Origin: Sinorhizobium chiapasense
GTDB lineage: Bacteria; Pseudomonadota; Alphaproteobacteria; Rhizobiales; Rhizobiaceae
DNA length: 64,000 bases
Direction of reading: 5' to 3'
Assembly (NCBI RefSeq): GCF_036488675.1
Contig: NZ_CP133152.1
Span: 558,001-622,000 of the forward strand
Below are positions 52,639-60,426 of the stretch, piece by piece (within the stretch, counting starts at the first letter, position 1; each line of letters starts with the position of its first letter). Below the pieces are notes generated by a model. The model saw only the letters and a program-made list of their open reading frames with translations, had not been told where the DNA came from and made no database searches. Position numbers and translations under genes: made by a program.

Positions 52639-54036
52639 ATGAGCAGAACTGTGCTGAACGCCGTGGGCAAGTCGCTGTACTACAGCGGAAGTTCGACGGC
52701 ATGGTTTTCCGCCACCGGGTCGGGCCCCACACTCTACGGGACAGCCGGCAACGATTCCATCTGGGGCGACAGTTCCGTCAATGTCACCATGATCGGGGGC
52801 AAGGGCGACGACATCTATTATCTCTATTCCGGGATCAATCGAGCGTATGAGGCGGCGGGCGAGGGTGTCGATACAATCAGCACCTGGATGAGCTATACCC
52901 TGCCGGACAATTTCGAGAACCTGACCGTCACCGGCAACGGGCGATTTGCCCTTGGTAATGATGCCGACAATATCATCACCGGCGGTTCCGGCAGTCAGAC
53001 GCTCGATGGCAGCGCCGGCAACGATGTGCTGCGAGGCGCAGGTGGCGCCGATATCTTTGCCTTCACGCGCGGCAACGGTAGCGACCTTATAACCGACTTC
53101 AACTTCGACGACATCGTCCGCCTCGAGGGCTATGGGTTTACCTCCTTTTCTCAGGTCCAGGCCAATCTCAGGCAGGAAGGCGCCAACTTGCGGCTCGACC
53201 TGGCTAACGGCGAGAGCCTTGTTTTCGCCAATACGACCGCCGACCAATTGCAGGCGCAGCAGTTCAGATTGAGTCTCGATCGTTCCGCGCTGACACAAAC
53301 GTTTTCCGACGACTTCAATACTCTTCAGCTTCATGACGGCGCGAGCGGTATCTGGGACGCCAAATTCTGGTGGGCACCCGAAAAGGGAAGCACACTTGCG
53401 GGTAACGGCGAACTTCAGTGGTATATCAACCCGGCCTATCAGCCCACGGCTTCCGCCAATCCGTTTTCCATCAAAAACGGTGTCCTGACGATCACTGCGG
53501 CGCCGGCATCTGACGCCATTCAGGCCGAGATCAACGGCTACGACTATACCTCGGGCCTGCTCACGACCCATTCGTCCTTTGCCCAGACTTACGGCTACTT
53601 CGAGATCCGCGCCGACATGCCGGACGACCAAGGCGTATGGCCGGCATTCTGGCTGCTGCCGGCCGATGGCTCCTGGCCGCCGGAACTGGATGTCGTGGAG
53701 ATGCGCGGGCAGGACCCGAACACGGTCATCGCCACCGTCCATTCCAACGAGACCGGCTCGCAGACCAGCATCGCAAGCGCCGTCAAAGTGGCCGACACCA
53801 GCGGGTTCCACAAATACGGGGTGCTTTGGACGGAAGAGGAAATCGTCTGGTATTTCGATGACGCCGCGATCGCACGCGCCGACACGCCCTCGGACATGCA
53901 CGATCCCATGTACATGCTCGTGAACCTCGCTGTCGGGGGCATAGCGGGCACGCCCGCCGACGGCCTTGTCGACGGGGCCCAAATGAAGATCGACTACATC
54001 AAGGCCTATTCGCTGGACGCCGACTGGCATATCTGA
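52639..54036 (+). CDS. exsH: ExsH: secreted endo-1,3-1,4-beta-glycanase with calcium-binding repeats
   Basis: The 465-residue protein has an N-terminal half with RTX-like repeats (LYGTAGNDSIWGD, IGGKGDDIYYLY, LDGSAGNDVLRGAGGADIF) and no Sec signal, as in type I secreted proteins of the PrsDE path. The C-terminal half is a glycoside hydrolase family 16 domain, with the catalytic ELDVVEMRG near residue 352. It cleaves succinoglycan outside the cell together with ExoK. It is divergent from exsG. Confidence 0.95.
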   Translation: MSRTVLNAVGKSLYYSGSSTAWFSATGSGPTLYGTAGNDSIWGDSSVNVTMIGGKGDDIYYLYSGINRAYEAAGEGVDTISTWMSYTLPDNFENLTVTGNGRFALGNDADNIITGGSGSQTLDGSAGNDVLRGAGGADIFAFTRGNGSDLITDFNFDDIVRLEGYGFTSFSQVQANLRQEGANLRLDLANGESLVFANTTADQLQAQQFRLSLDRSALTQTFSDDFNTLQLHDGASGIWDAKFWWAPEKGSTLAGNGELQWYINPAYQPTASANPFSIKNGVLTITAAPASDAIQAEINGYDYTSGLLTTHSSFAQTYGYFEIRADMPDDQGVWPAFWLLPADGSWPPELDVVEMRGQDPNTVIATVHSNETGSQTSIASAVKVADTSGFHKYGVLWTEEEIVWYFDDAAIARADTPSDMHDPMYMLVNLAVGGIAGTPADGLVDGAQMKIDYIKAYSLDADWHI

Positions 54037-54051
54037 GTGGCGCCGTCGTCT

Positions 54052-54155
54052 ACTGCGTGTTTCCTCAAATCGTAGCCGATTTAAGGATAAAAACATGCAG
54101 CAATTCAAAATGCTACAGCGTCCTTTGCGCGTCTGATAGGACGCGCGGCGCTGTA
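54052..54155 (+). repeat. RIME-like repeat, full copy
   Basis: Both palindromes are complete: CTGCGTGTTTCCTCAAATCG / CGATTTAAGG..AAACATGCAG, then TTTGCGCGTC..GACGCGCGGCGCTGTA. It lies between convergent exsH and the sugar-binding protein gene. Confidence 0.88.
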
Positions 54156-54186
54156 GGCGGAGGCCGGCAAGGCTGCGGCCTCCGCC
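54156..54186 (-). terminator. Hairpin downstream of the sugar-binding-protein gene
   Basis: GGCGGAGGCC (54156-54165) pairs with GGCCTCCGCC (54177-54186) around an 11-base loop. It lies seven bases after the stop of the minus-strand binding protein. There is no T-run, so it may be a 3'-end stabiliser rather than a terminator. Confidence 0.6.
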
Positions 54187-54193
54187 GCAATCG

Positions 54194-55183
54194 TTATTTC
54201 TGAATGCAGGTGTCGACGGTATCCTTGGTGCATTCGTCGAGGCCGGTGAACACCGGGTCTTCGACCGGCTTGCCGGCGATCAGGTCCAGCATTACCGCCG
54301 GCGCCTTGTAACCCATCTCGAACGGCCGCTGGCCGACGAGCGCTGTTACGAGGCCCTCGCGCGCGATCGCGACTTCGTCGCCGATGGTGTCGGCGGCGCC
54401 GATGACGAACTCGTTCTTGGCGATCTTGTCGGCCATCGGCTTGAACAGGTCACGATAGGGTTGTGGTGCACCGAACAACGGCCAGCCGCCCATGATGCCG
54501 AAGGCATCGAGGTCCGGGTTGGCCGCCAGGATATCGGTCATAGCCTGGACGCCCTTGGCGCCGTCGTCATTGGTGAAGACCGGGCAGCCGGCGACTTCGG
54601 TCCAGCCGCCTTCACCCTTCAGCTCTGCGAGACCCTTTTGGCCGGTCAGAGTGTCGCGCATCCCCTGTGCCCGGCGCAGAATATTGTCCGCGCCCGGATT
54701 GCCTTCGATCGTGCAGATCTTGCCGCCATTCGGCTTGGCCTTCTTGATGTAATCGGCGATCCGCGCGCCCATCAGGTAGTTGTCGGTGCCAAGGTAGGTT
54801 TTGCGCAGTGCCGAATCCTCGGCGGCCAGGTCGGCGTCAAGCGTCATCACCGGAACCGAAGGGTTGGCGGTCTTCAGCGTTTGGGCGATGAGTTTTGCGT
54901 TTGACGGCGAGATGGCAATGGCGGCCGTTTCCGCCTTGCCCAGCATATCCTGGACGATCTGCGCCTCGCCAGCCTCGTCCGACGTCGATGCCGGACCGGT
55001 GTAGAAGCACTCATACTCCGAATCCGGGTTTTCGCTGTTCCACTTCTGGCAACCCTGGTTGATCGCTTCGAAGAACGGATTGTCGAGGCCCTTCACGACG
55101 ATGACGAGCTGTTTCTTCTGGGCCATGGCCGTTCCGGCGCTGAGTGCCAAGACGGCAACGGCAAGCAATAGTGCCTTCCTCAT
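54194..55183 (-). CDS. Ribose-type ABC transporter substrate-binding protein
   Basis: The 329-residue protein has a signal peptide (KALLLAVAVLALSAGTAMAQ, cut near residue 22) and a family 2 periplasmic binding fold (GLDNPFFEAINQGCQKW, VMTLDADLAAEDS, GNPGADNILRRAQGM). The mature part has several cysteines, unusual for the family. GGAGGAAGGA precedes ATG 55183. It lies 48 bases after an epimerase gene on the same strand, and its ATPase and permease are on the divergent arm. The ligand is presumably a sugar or sugar derivative. Confidence 0.9.
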   Translation of the reverse strand: MRKALLLAVAVLALSAGTAMAQKKQLVIVVKGLDNPFFEAINQGCQKWNSENPDSEYECFYTGPASTSDEAGEAQIVQDMLGKAETAAIAISPSNAKLIAQTLKTANPSVPVMTLDADLAAEDSALRKTYLGTDNYLMGARIADYIKKAKPNGGKICTIEGNPGADNILRRAQGMRDTLTGQKGLAELKGEGGWTEVAGCPVFTNDDGAKGVQAMTDILAANPDLDAFGIMGGWPLFGAPQPYRDLFKPMADKIAKNEFVIGAADTIGDEVAIAREGLVTALVGQRPFEMGYKAPAVMLDLIAGKPVEDPVFTGLDECTKDTVDTCIQK

Positions 55184-55231
55184 TCCTTCCTCCCTTGAAA
55201 CAAACGGGCACCCACGTGCCCGCCACACAAA

Positions 55232-56212
55232 TCAACCCGGATACCAGACGATGCGCGGATCATCCCGCGCACGCTCGTACTGCCAAGCCGAGTCGATAAG
55301 CCTTTCCGTGTCGTACTCAGGTTGCCAGTTCAGCAGGTACTTCGCCTTGCTGTTGTCCATCCAGTTCGAGTGAAACTGGCTTGCTATGTCGACGGAAGCG
55401 AGGCCGCGGGTGCGGGCGAGATATGCGGCGACTTCGCCGTAGTCGACCGGCCTGTCCATTGAGATATTGAAGAGCTGCCGCGTCGCGCGTGGATTGTCGA
55501 TCGCCGCCAATATGGCGGAGACCAGATCGTCGACATGCACGAAATTGCGTTTGAGCGGCCGCCCGTCGGCATCGCGCAGCAGCGGCACCGTGCCGTCTTT
55601 GGCGTAGCGCTCCGCGTCAGCCTGCGGAACGAGGCTCTTCCACACCGGGCCGCCGAAGACGTCGTCGCCGAAAGACAGCGTGTATTTGAAGTCGTCCTTC
55701 TCCATGATCCACGGCGCGCGCAGGCAGCAGCCGTTGAGGCCGTACTGGATGCCGAACTGCTCCAGCATCACCTCTTCGAGCACCTTCGACAGCGCGTAGC
55801 AGCCGGGATACGCCTGATGCGATACCTTCTCGGTGATCGGCCCGTCGTGGCGGTAGTAGAAATGGCCGATGCCGGCGTCGCCGCCGATGAGGATGAACTG
55901 GGATGCGGCTGCACTCGCGCGGAACTCCTCCAGCAGCCAGAAAAGCCCCTTGACCGTGACGTCGATGACGTCATCGGGCGTTTCCTTGCAGGTGGCGAGG
56001 TGGACCACATGGGTGACGTCGGCGAGCGCGTCAGACACGACGCGCCGGTCGGCGATGGATCCGCGTGCCAACTCGACCCGGTCGGTTTCCGGACACAGGC
56101 GATTATGACAAAGCGCACGGATGCGCGCCTTGGAAAATCGCGGATCGTCAAGCAGCCCAGCAATGAAGTGCCGCCCGACCTTGCCCGTTGCACCGGTAAC
56201 AAGGATCAGCAT
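55232..56212 (-). CDS. NAD-dependent epimerase/dehydratase
   Basis: The 326-residue extended SDR starts MLILVTGATGKVGRHFIAGLL. It has HVVHLATCKETPDDVIDVTVKG and a Ser-Tyr-Lys-like catalytic region (IGGDAGIG then YPGCYALSKVLEE, Tyr ~140). NFVHVDDLVSAILAAI is family-typical. The likely substrate is a nucleotide sugar or a free sugar/lactone. It shares an operon with the binding protein, suggesting it acts on the imported compound. The start is close to TAA-rich sequence with AGCAAGAGC only weakly resembling a site. Confidence 0.87.
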   Translation of the reverse strand: MLILVTGATGKVGRHFIAGLLDDPRFSKARIRALCHNRLCPETDRVELARGSIADRRVVSDALADVTHVVHLATCKETPDDVIDVTVKGLFWLLEEFRASAAASQFILIGGDAGIGHFYYRHDGPITEKVSHQAYPGCYALSKVLEEVMLEQFGIQYGLNGCCLRAPWIMEKDDFKYTLSFGDDVFGGPVWKSLVPQADAERYAKDGTVPLLRDADGRPLKRNFVHVDDLVSAILAAIDNPRATRQLFNISMDRPVDYGEVAAYLARTRGLASVDIASQFHSNWMDNSKAKYLLNWQPEYDTERLIDSAWQYERARDDPRIVWYPG

Positions 56213-56264
56213 GCTCTTGCTCCCCTTTTTAAAGCTAATATCCGCGAGCTTCGCTCGTCAACGA

Positions 56265-56354
56265 GTATTTGTAATACAAAATGGAATCTTGGCCGCCTGG
56301 AGCGACTGAATCGCAGGACAATCGATTGACGGTGCCGTAACGTTTTGCGTAAAT
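56265..56354. promoter_or_regulatory. Divergent promoter/operator of the sugar transporter
   Basis: GTATTTGTAATAC (56265-56277) is a palindrome, five-base arms around TGT. TTGACG (56326-56331) and GTAAAT (56349-56354) are 17 bases apart and could be the promoter of the ATPase gene on the plus strand. The regulator is not evident. Confidence 0.45.
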
Positions 56355-56472
56355 TCGCTAAATCGCTCTTCCGGGGGAGGAAATCCGGGAAGCGGGATCG
56401 CGACGGCTCCGCATCCGGGGTGAAGGGTTTGGAGCGGCCGCAAGCCTAAGGCTATCGGGAGGATAGAAGGCC

Positions 56473-57213
56473 GTGGCGGTTCTCGAACTCGCCAACATTT
56501 CCAAACATTTCGGCGCGATCCAGGCGGTCAGCGACGTTTCGCTTTCGCTGGAAGCGGGGCAGGTCGTGGGCCTGATGGGCGACAACGGCGCCGGCAAGTC
56601 TACATTGGTCAAGATGATCGCCGGCAACTTTCGGCCAAGCCACGGCACCATGCGCCTCGACGGCGCGGAGCTGGTGCTTCACCGACCCGTGGAGGCGCGC
56701 AAATACGGGATCGAGATCGTCTACCAGGACCTGGCGCTCTGCAACAACCTGACGGCAGCGGCAAATGTATTCCTCGGACGCGAACTGCGGCGCGGTCTCG
56801 GTCCGGTGCGCATTCTCGACCACAAGACAATGTACAAGCGTGCCGGCGAAATTTTCAGGGAGCTGAAATCGGAAACGCGACCGCGTGATCTCGTCAAACA
56901 GATGTCGGGCGGTCAGCGACAGGCAGTGGCGATCGCCCGCACGATGCTCTCCGAGGCAAAGATCGTGCTCATGGACGAGCCCACCGCGGCGATCTCGGTT
57001 CGTCAGGTGGCGGAAGTCTTGAACCTGATCCGGGAACTCCGGGACCGGGGCATTGCCGTCATCCTGATCAGCCACCGCATGCCGGACGTCTTCGACGTCG
57101 CCGACCGTGTCGTCGTGATGCGGCGGGGCCGAAAGGTCGCAGACAAGCCGATTACCTCAAGCTCACCGGAAGAAGTTACCGGACTAATTACCGGCGCGAT
57201 CGAACAAGTATGA
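56473..57213 (+). CDS. Sugar ABC transporter ATP-binding protein, single domain
   Basis: The 246-residue ATPase has Walker A (GDNGAGKSTLVKMI), Q-loop (VYQDLALCNNL), signature (MSGGQRQAVAIARTM), Walker B (IVLMDEPTAAIS) and H-loop (LISHRMPDV). Ribose-type systems usually have two fused ATPase domains (RbsA, ~500 residues), so this is a half-size FrcA-like version. GTG 56473 has GGGAGGATAGAAGG upstream. A RIME-like repeat divides it from its permease. Confidence 0.94.
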   Translation: MAVLELANISKHFGAIQAVSDVSLSLEAGQVVGLMGDNGAGKSTLVKMIAGNFRPSHGTMRLDGAELVLHRPVEARKYGIEIVYQDLALCNNLTAAANVFLGRELRRGLGPVRILDHKTMYKRAGEIFRELKSETRPRDLVKQMSGGQRQAVAIARTMLSEAKIVLMDEPTAAISVRQVAEVLNLIRELRDRGIAVILISHRMPDVFDVADRVVVMRRGRKVADKPITSSSPEEVTGLITGAIEQV

Positions 57214-57218
57214 TCGGA

Positions 57219-57323
57219 CTACAGCGCCGCGCGTCTTATCAGACGCGCAAAGGACGCTGTAGCACTTTGAATTGCTGCATGTTTTTATCTTTAAATCGGC
57301 TACGATTTAAGGGAACATGCAGT
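57219..57323 (-). repeat. RIME-like repeat inside an ABC operon, reverse orientation
   Basis: Full copy: ACAGCGCCGCGCGTCTTATCAGACGCGC, then CTGCATGTTTTTATC..AAATCG / CGATTTAAGGG..ACATGCAG. It is between the ATPase and the permease genes of one transporter, so it is expected to be transcribed and to fold. Confidence 0.9.
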
Positions 57324-57350
57324 GACCGCGAAGAGAGACGAAGGTCGACG

Positions 57351-58349
57351 ATGGCAACAACGCTGGAACCGACGATAGAACACAGGCAGCAAACCTGGCC
57401 GGCGGCGTTACTCGCGAGCCAGACGTTCTGGGTGCTGATTGCGGTGATCTTCGCCTGCATATTTTTGTCTTTCGCCACCGACTCCTTCGCCACAGCGAAG
57501 AATCTCTACAACATCACCCGCAACGTGACCTTCGTTGCGATCATCGCGCTCGGTATGACCCTGGTCATCATTACCGGCGGCATCGATCTCTCCGTCGGAT
57601 CCGTGCTTTGCCTGTGCAGCATGGTGCTCGCCGTCGTCATGCATGCCGGCTACAGCATCGAGGTCGGCATCGCCGCTTCGATCGGCACCGCGCTCCTGAT
57701 CGGCGCCTTCAACGGGGTCATGATCGCCTACCTGGGGTTTCCGCCCTTCGTGATCACGCTCGGCATGCTGTCGATCGCGCGCAGCCTGGCGATGGTGGCG
57801 TCCAACAATACCGTCGTCTTCCAGTTCGGGCCGGATCATGACAAGTTGCTGGCGCTTGGCGGCGGCGCATGGTTCCTCGGCATCGCCAATCCGGTGCTCT
57901 ACATGATCGCGCTGGCGCTGCTTACCGGTTTCGTGCTGCGCTGGACCAAGTTCGGCCGCTACGTCTTCGCCATCGGGGGCAACGAGCAGGCGGCCACGCT
58001 CACGGGCGTTCCCGTCAGAAGGATCAAGGTTGCCGTCTACATGATCTCCGCGCTCGCGGCCGGGATCGCCGGTATCATCCAGACCGGCTGGCTCGGCGCC
58101 GTCACCACGAACATCGGCGCGGGAATGGAACTCCAGGTCATTGCCGCGGCGGTGATCGGCGGCGCCAATCTCGCCGGCGGCGTCGGCACGGCCTCCGGAG
58201 CGCTAATCGGTGCGGCGCTCATCGAAGTGATCCGCAACAGCCTTGGACTGCTCGGCATCAATGCCTTTTGGCAGGGCACGTTCATCGGCGGCGCCACGGT
58301 GCTGGCCGTCCTGTTCGACCGGATCCGCAACTTCCGGCAAAGCGAATAA
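57351..58349 (+). CDS. Ribose/fructose-type ABC transporter permease
   Basis: The 332-residue membrane protein (RbsC/FrcC type) has about nine hydrophobic segments. GMTLVIITGGIDLSVGSVL is the family's characteristic early motif. AIGGNEQAATLTGVPVRRIK is the ATPase contact loop and AAAVIGGANLAGGVGTASGALIGA the late motif. ATG 57351 has GAAGG before it. It follows the ATPase gene after the inserted repeat, so both depend on read-through of that repeat. Confidence 0.94.
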   Translation: MATTLEPTIEHRQQTWPAALLASQTFWVLIAVIFACIFLSFATDSFATAKNLYNITRNVTFVAIIALGMTLVIITGGIDLSVGSVLCLCSMVLAVVMHAGYSIEVGIAASIGTALLIGAFNGVMIAYLGFPPFVITLGMLSIARSLAMVASNNTVVFQFGPDHDKLLALGGGAWFLGIANPVLYMIALALLTGFVLRWTKFGRYVFAIGGNEQAATLTGVPVRRIKVAVYMISALAAGIAGIIQTGWLGAVTTNIGAGMELQVIAAAVIGGANLAGGVGTASGALIGAALIEVIRNSLGLLGINAFWQGTFIGGATVLAVLFDRIRNFRQSE

Positions 58350-58375
58350 GCGCCGCTTGGCCGGAAGCTGCCGCC

Positions 58376-59620
58376 TCAGCCCTTCACCAGAATGCGCCGC
58401 ATCTCTTCCATCGCGGCATCGAATTGGGGATCCTTTCCTGCCGCATAGGGCAGGCTGAATGGCACCGGAATGTCGGGATCGATGCCTCGCCCTTCGAGCC
58501 GCAACCCTTCATCTATGACGGCGTCGGAGACTGCCAGTTCCAGCAGGCTGTCGTCGGGCAGCAGATAGGCGCGGCCGGCGAGCAGAGCACCGGCCGTTCG
58601 CGCTCCGACCAGCGGGACTCCGTTCGCCTTCAAGGCAAAAGCGAAGAGTTCCAACCCGCTCCTGGCGCCTTCGTCGATGATCGCGACCACCGGCCGACGC
58701 CAGCGCACGTTGGCGAGCGTTTCTTTGCCCCCTCGCGAGATCAGGCGGAAGGTCGGCGTGTCGCCGACGAAGAGCTCCGCCGCATCGGCCGGCCCGCCAC
58801 CCCACCGGCCGCGCAGGTCGACGATCACACCGTCGGCATCCTTGAGGCGCCCGGTTGCAAGCTCGCGGGCCACGATGTCGAGCCCATCGGCCGTCGAGAG
58901 CGTCCACAGTCGGAGATAACCGATCCGCCGTCCGTCATGCTCCGTCACCTTTACGCTGCTCTCGATCGCCCTCTCGAAAGTCCGCAGCGGCCTCAGTCGC
59001 TCGACGGCAACCTTGACGGCGATCGGCGCCGCGCCCGGCTGACGCCGCAACCGAACTTCGACGCTTCGCCCGACCTTGTCTCGAAAGGATTCGACTTCGC
59101 GGTAGGGGGCGCCATCAACCGAGAGGATCTCGTCGCCAACGAGAATTCCCGCGCGATCGGCAGGCGAGCCGTCATAGACATCGGTGACGAACCGCGGGTC
59201 ATTGCTTTGCGTGACCATGCCGATGCCGGCATAGTTCACTTCGCCATCCGGCGGGAACAATCGCCGCATGTCGTTGCGGACGGCAAAGCGGAATATATCG
59301 ATGAGCTCGAAATAGTCGATCGTATCGCGTCTGAAGCGGGCGGTATGCGACGCACCGAGGCTGGCGAGGACGGTATCGATTGCCCTGTCGACCTCAACCT
59401 GAGAACTCTTGGCGGTTAGCGGCACATCTTCGATCTCCCGGCGCACCGTCGCGACGAACCGGTCGAGCGCCGATGCGTCATGAAAATTGTCGACCGCGAG
59501 CTCGACCGCCCGATCGAAGACCGGCTGTCCCGATCGAGGCGGCTCGAGGGCGAAGGCTCGCCCGGATGTGAAAAATAGCAAAAGTATGAGAGGGAGGGAG
59601 CCGACCGTCCTTGCGCGCAT
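58376..59620 (-). CDS. S41-family peptidase-like secreted protein
   Basis: The protein of about 414 residues has a signal peptide (RTVGSLPLILLLFFTSGRAFALE, in part). A PDZ domain (~residues 110-200, SPADRAGILVGDEILSVDG) precedes the tail-specific protease core. DGVIVDLRGRWGG is the core strand, and the nucleophile region reads DEGARSGLELFAFALK. The Ctp-type GKG lysine site reads TAGALLAG here, so the usual Ser/Lys dyad looks incomplete. The protein may be inactive or use another base. It converges with the permease gene. Confidence 0.82.
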   Translation of the reverse strand: MRARTVGSLPLILLLFFTSGRAFALEPPRSGQPVFDRAVELAVDNFHDASALDRFVATVRREIEDVPLTAKSSQVEVDRAIDTVLASLGASHTARFRRDTIDYFELIDIFRFAVRNDMRRLFPPDGEVNYAGIGMVTQSNDPRFVTDVYDGSPADRAGILVGDEILSVDGAPYREVESFRDKVGRSVEVRLRRQPGAAPIAVKVAVERLRPLRTFERAIESSVKVTEHDGRRIGYLRLWTLSTADGLDIVARELATGRLKDADGVIVDLRGRWGGGPADAAELFVGDTPTFRLISRGGKETLANVRWRRPVVAIIDEGARSGLELFAFALKANGVPLVGARTAGALLAGRAYLLPDDSLLELAVSDAVIDEGLRLEGRGIDPDIPVPFSLPYAAGKDPQFDAAMEEMRRILVKG

Positions 59621-59849
59621 GGGCCGATTTCCGTTTCTGTTTCGGCCAGTATCGGCGAAACCGCGGCTGGATTGCGACGCCCGCAAACAACATTCCGTGA
59701 GTGTCGGGCCAATGCGCCGCGCATTCGGTGGGAGGAGAGCAATGCCCAAGGCGGCCGATGTTCGGTAGTCTGGCGCGGCACCTGATCGACATTCGTCTGC
59801 AACCCGTCGCGATATCGAGGAGCAACCGCCACCTCGGCCGTCGCATCGG

Positions 59850-60350
59850 TTAGAGCGCGGCAGCCATCACAAGGAGGACTAGGCTGATCAAGCCGAATGC
59901 CGCCCGTGCGACATGGGAGAACTCCCACCGATCACGCAGATAGGTCCAATCCGGATTGCCGGAATCGCCAGGATCGCGCGAAGCGGCCAGCGAGAAGAAG
60001 CCGGCGCTCACGCCCTTCAATTCGACATCCTTGAGCCAGAAATTGTTCACCGGATGGGTCAGGATCCAATAGGTCGCCTGCATGGCCAATAGAGCGATGA
60101 AGGCAGAGGCGATCAGCCAGAAAGCCTGCGTGGCGGGAGGCGTCAAGAGCAGGAGAATGGCGCTGAACAACAGGCCGAGAGGCTCGGCCGCACCTCCTAT
60201 GGTGAAGCCGGGATAGTAGATCGGTTGAACAGCGAGATACTGTTCCTTGGCCAATCTGAGCTTGCCGGGCAATTCGAGCGCATGCGCGAGCGCCAGCGCC
60301 ATGGCAATAGCCACGACGATGATCGTCAGAACCTGCAAGGCAAGAAACAT
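59850..60350 (-). CDS. Four-span membrane protein, DUF1772-like
   Basis: The 166-residue protein has four hydrophobic segments (residues ~3-24, 52-72, 78-98 and 145-165). It has a THPVNNFWLKD motif between spans 3 and 4 that resembles DUF1772/anthrone oxygenase-like proteins. AFSxxLA-like catalytic residues are not known, so a role is not assigned. It lies upstream of the S41 protein on the same strand with a 229-base gap, which holds no gene. Confidence 0.7.
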   Translation of the reverse strand: MFLALQVLTIIVVAIAMALALAHALELPGKLRLAKEQYLAVQPIYYPGFTIGGAAEPLGLLFSAILLLLTPPATQAFWLIASAFIALLAMQATYWILTHPVNNFWLKDVELKGVSAGFFSLAASRDPGDSGNPDWTYLRDRWEFSHVARAAFGLISLVLLVMAAAL

Positions 60351-60426
60351 GGTCGAACCCTATTTCGCTAAAGGGTCGAACGCTTCAGCCCATGTTCGGT
60401 TCCCATGCCCTTAACCGCTGAAAAGC

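Noticed and set aside
52435..54108. Minus-strand reading frame of more than 550 codons joined to exsG and lying opposite exsH
   Set aside because: It is the antisense of exsH, kept open by high-GC codon use. The exsG domains and a good ribosome-binding site begin at 52434, and the extension shows no domain.
9101..57323. Interpreting the nine repeated palindromes as a CRISPR array or insertion sequences
   Set aside because: They are scattered singly, not regularly spaced, and carry no transposase or cas genes.
57210..57350. N-terminal extension of the RbsC-type permease through the RIME-like repeat
   Set aside because: The extra residues are translated repeat sequence, also seen in front of other frames next to such repeats. 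ATG 57351 has its own ribosome-binding site.
57869..59419. Plus-strand frame of 516 codons across the permease end and the S41 gene
   Set aside because: It is out of frame with the permease and antisense to the protease gene, and looks compositional only.
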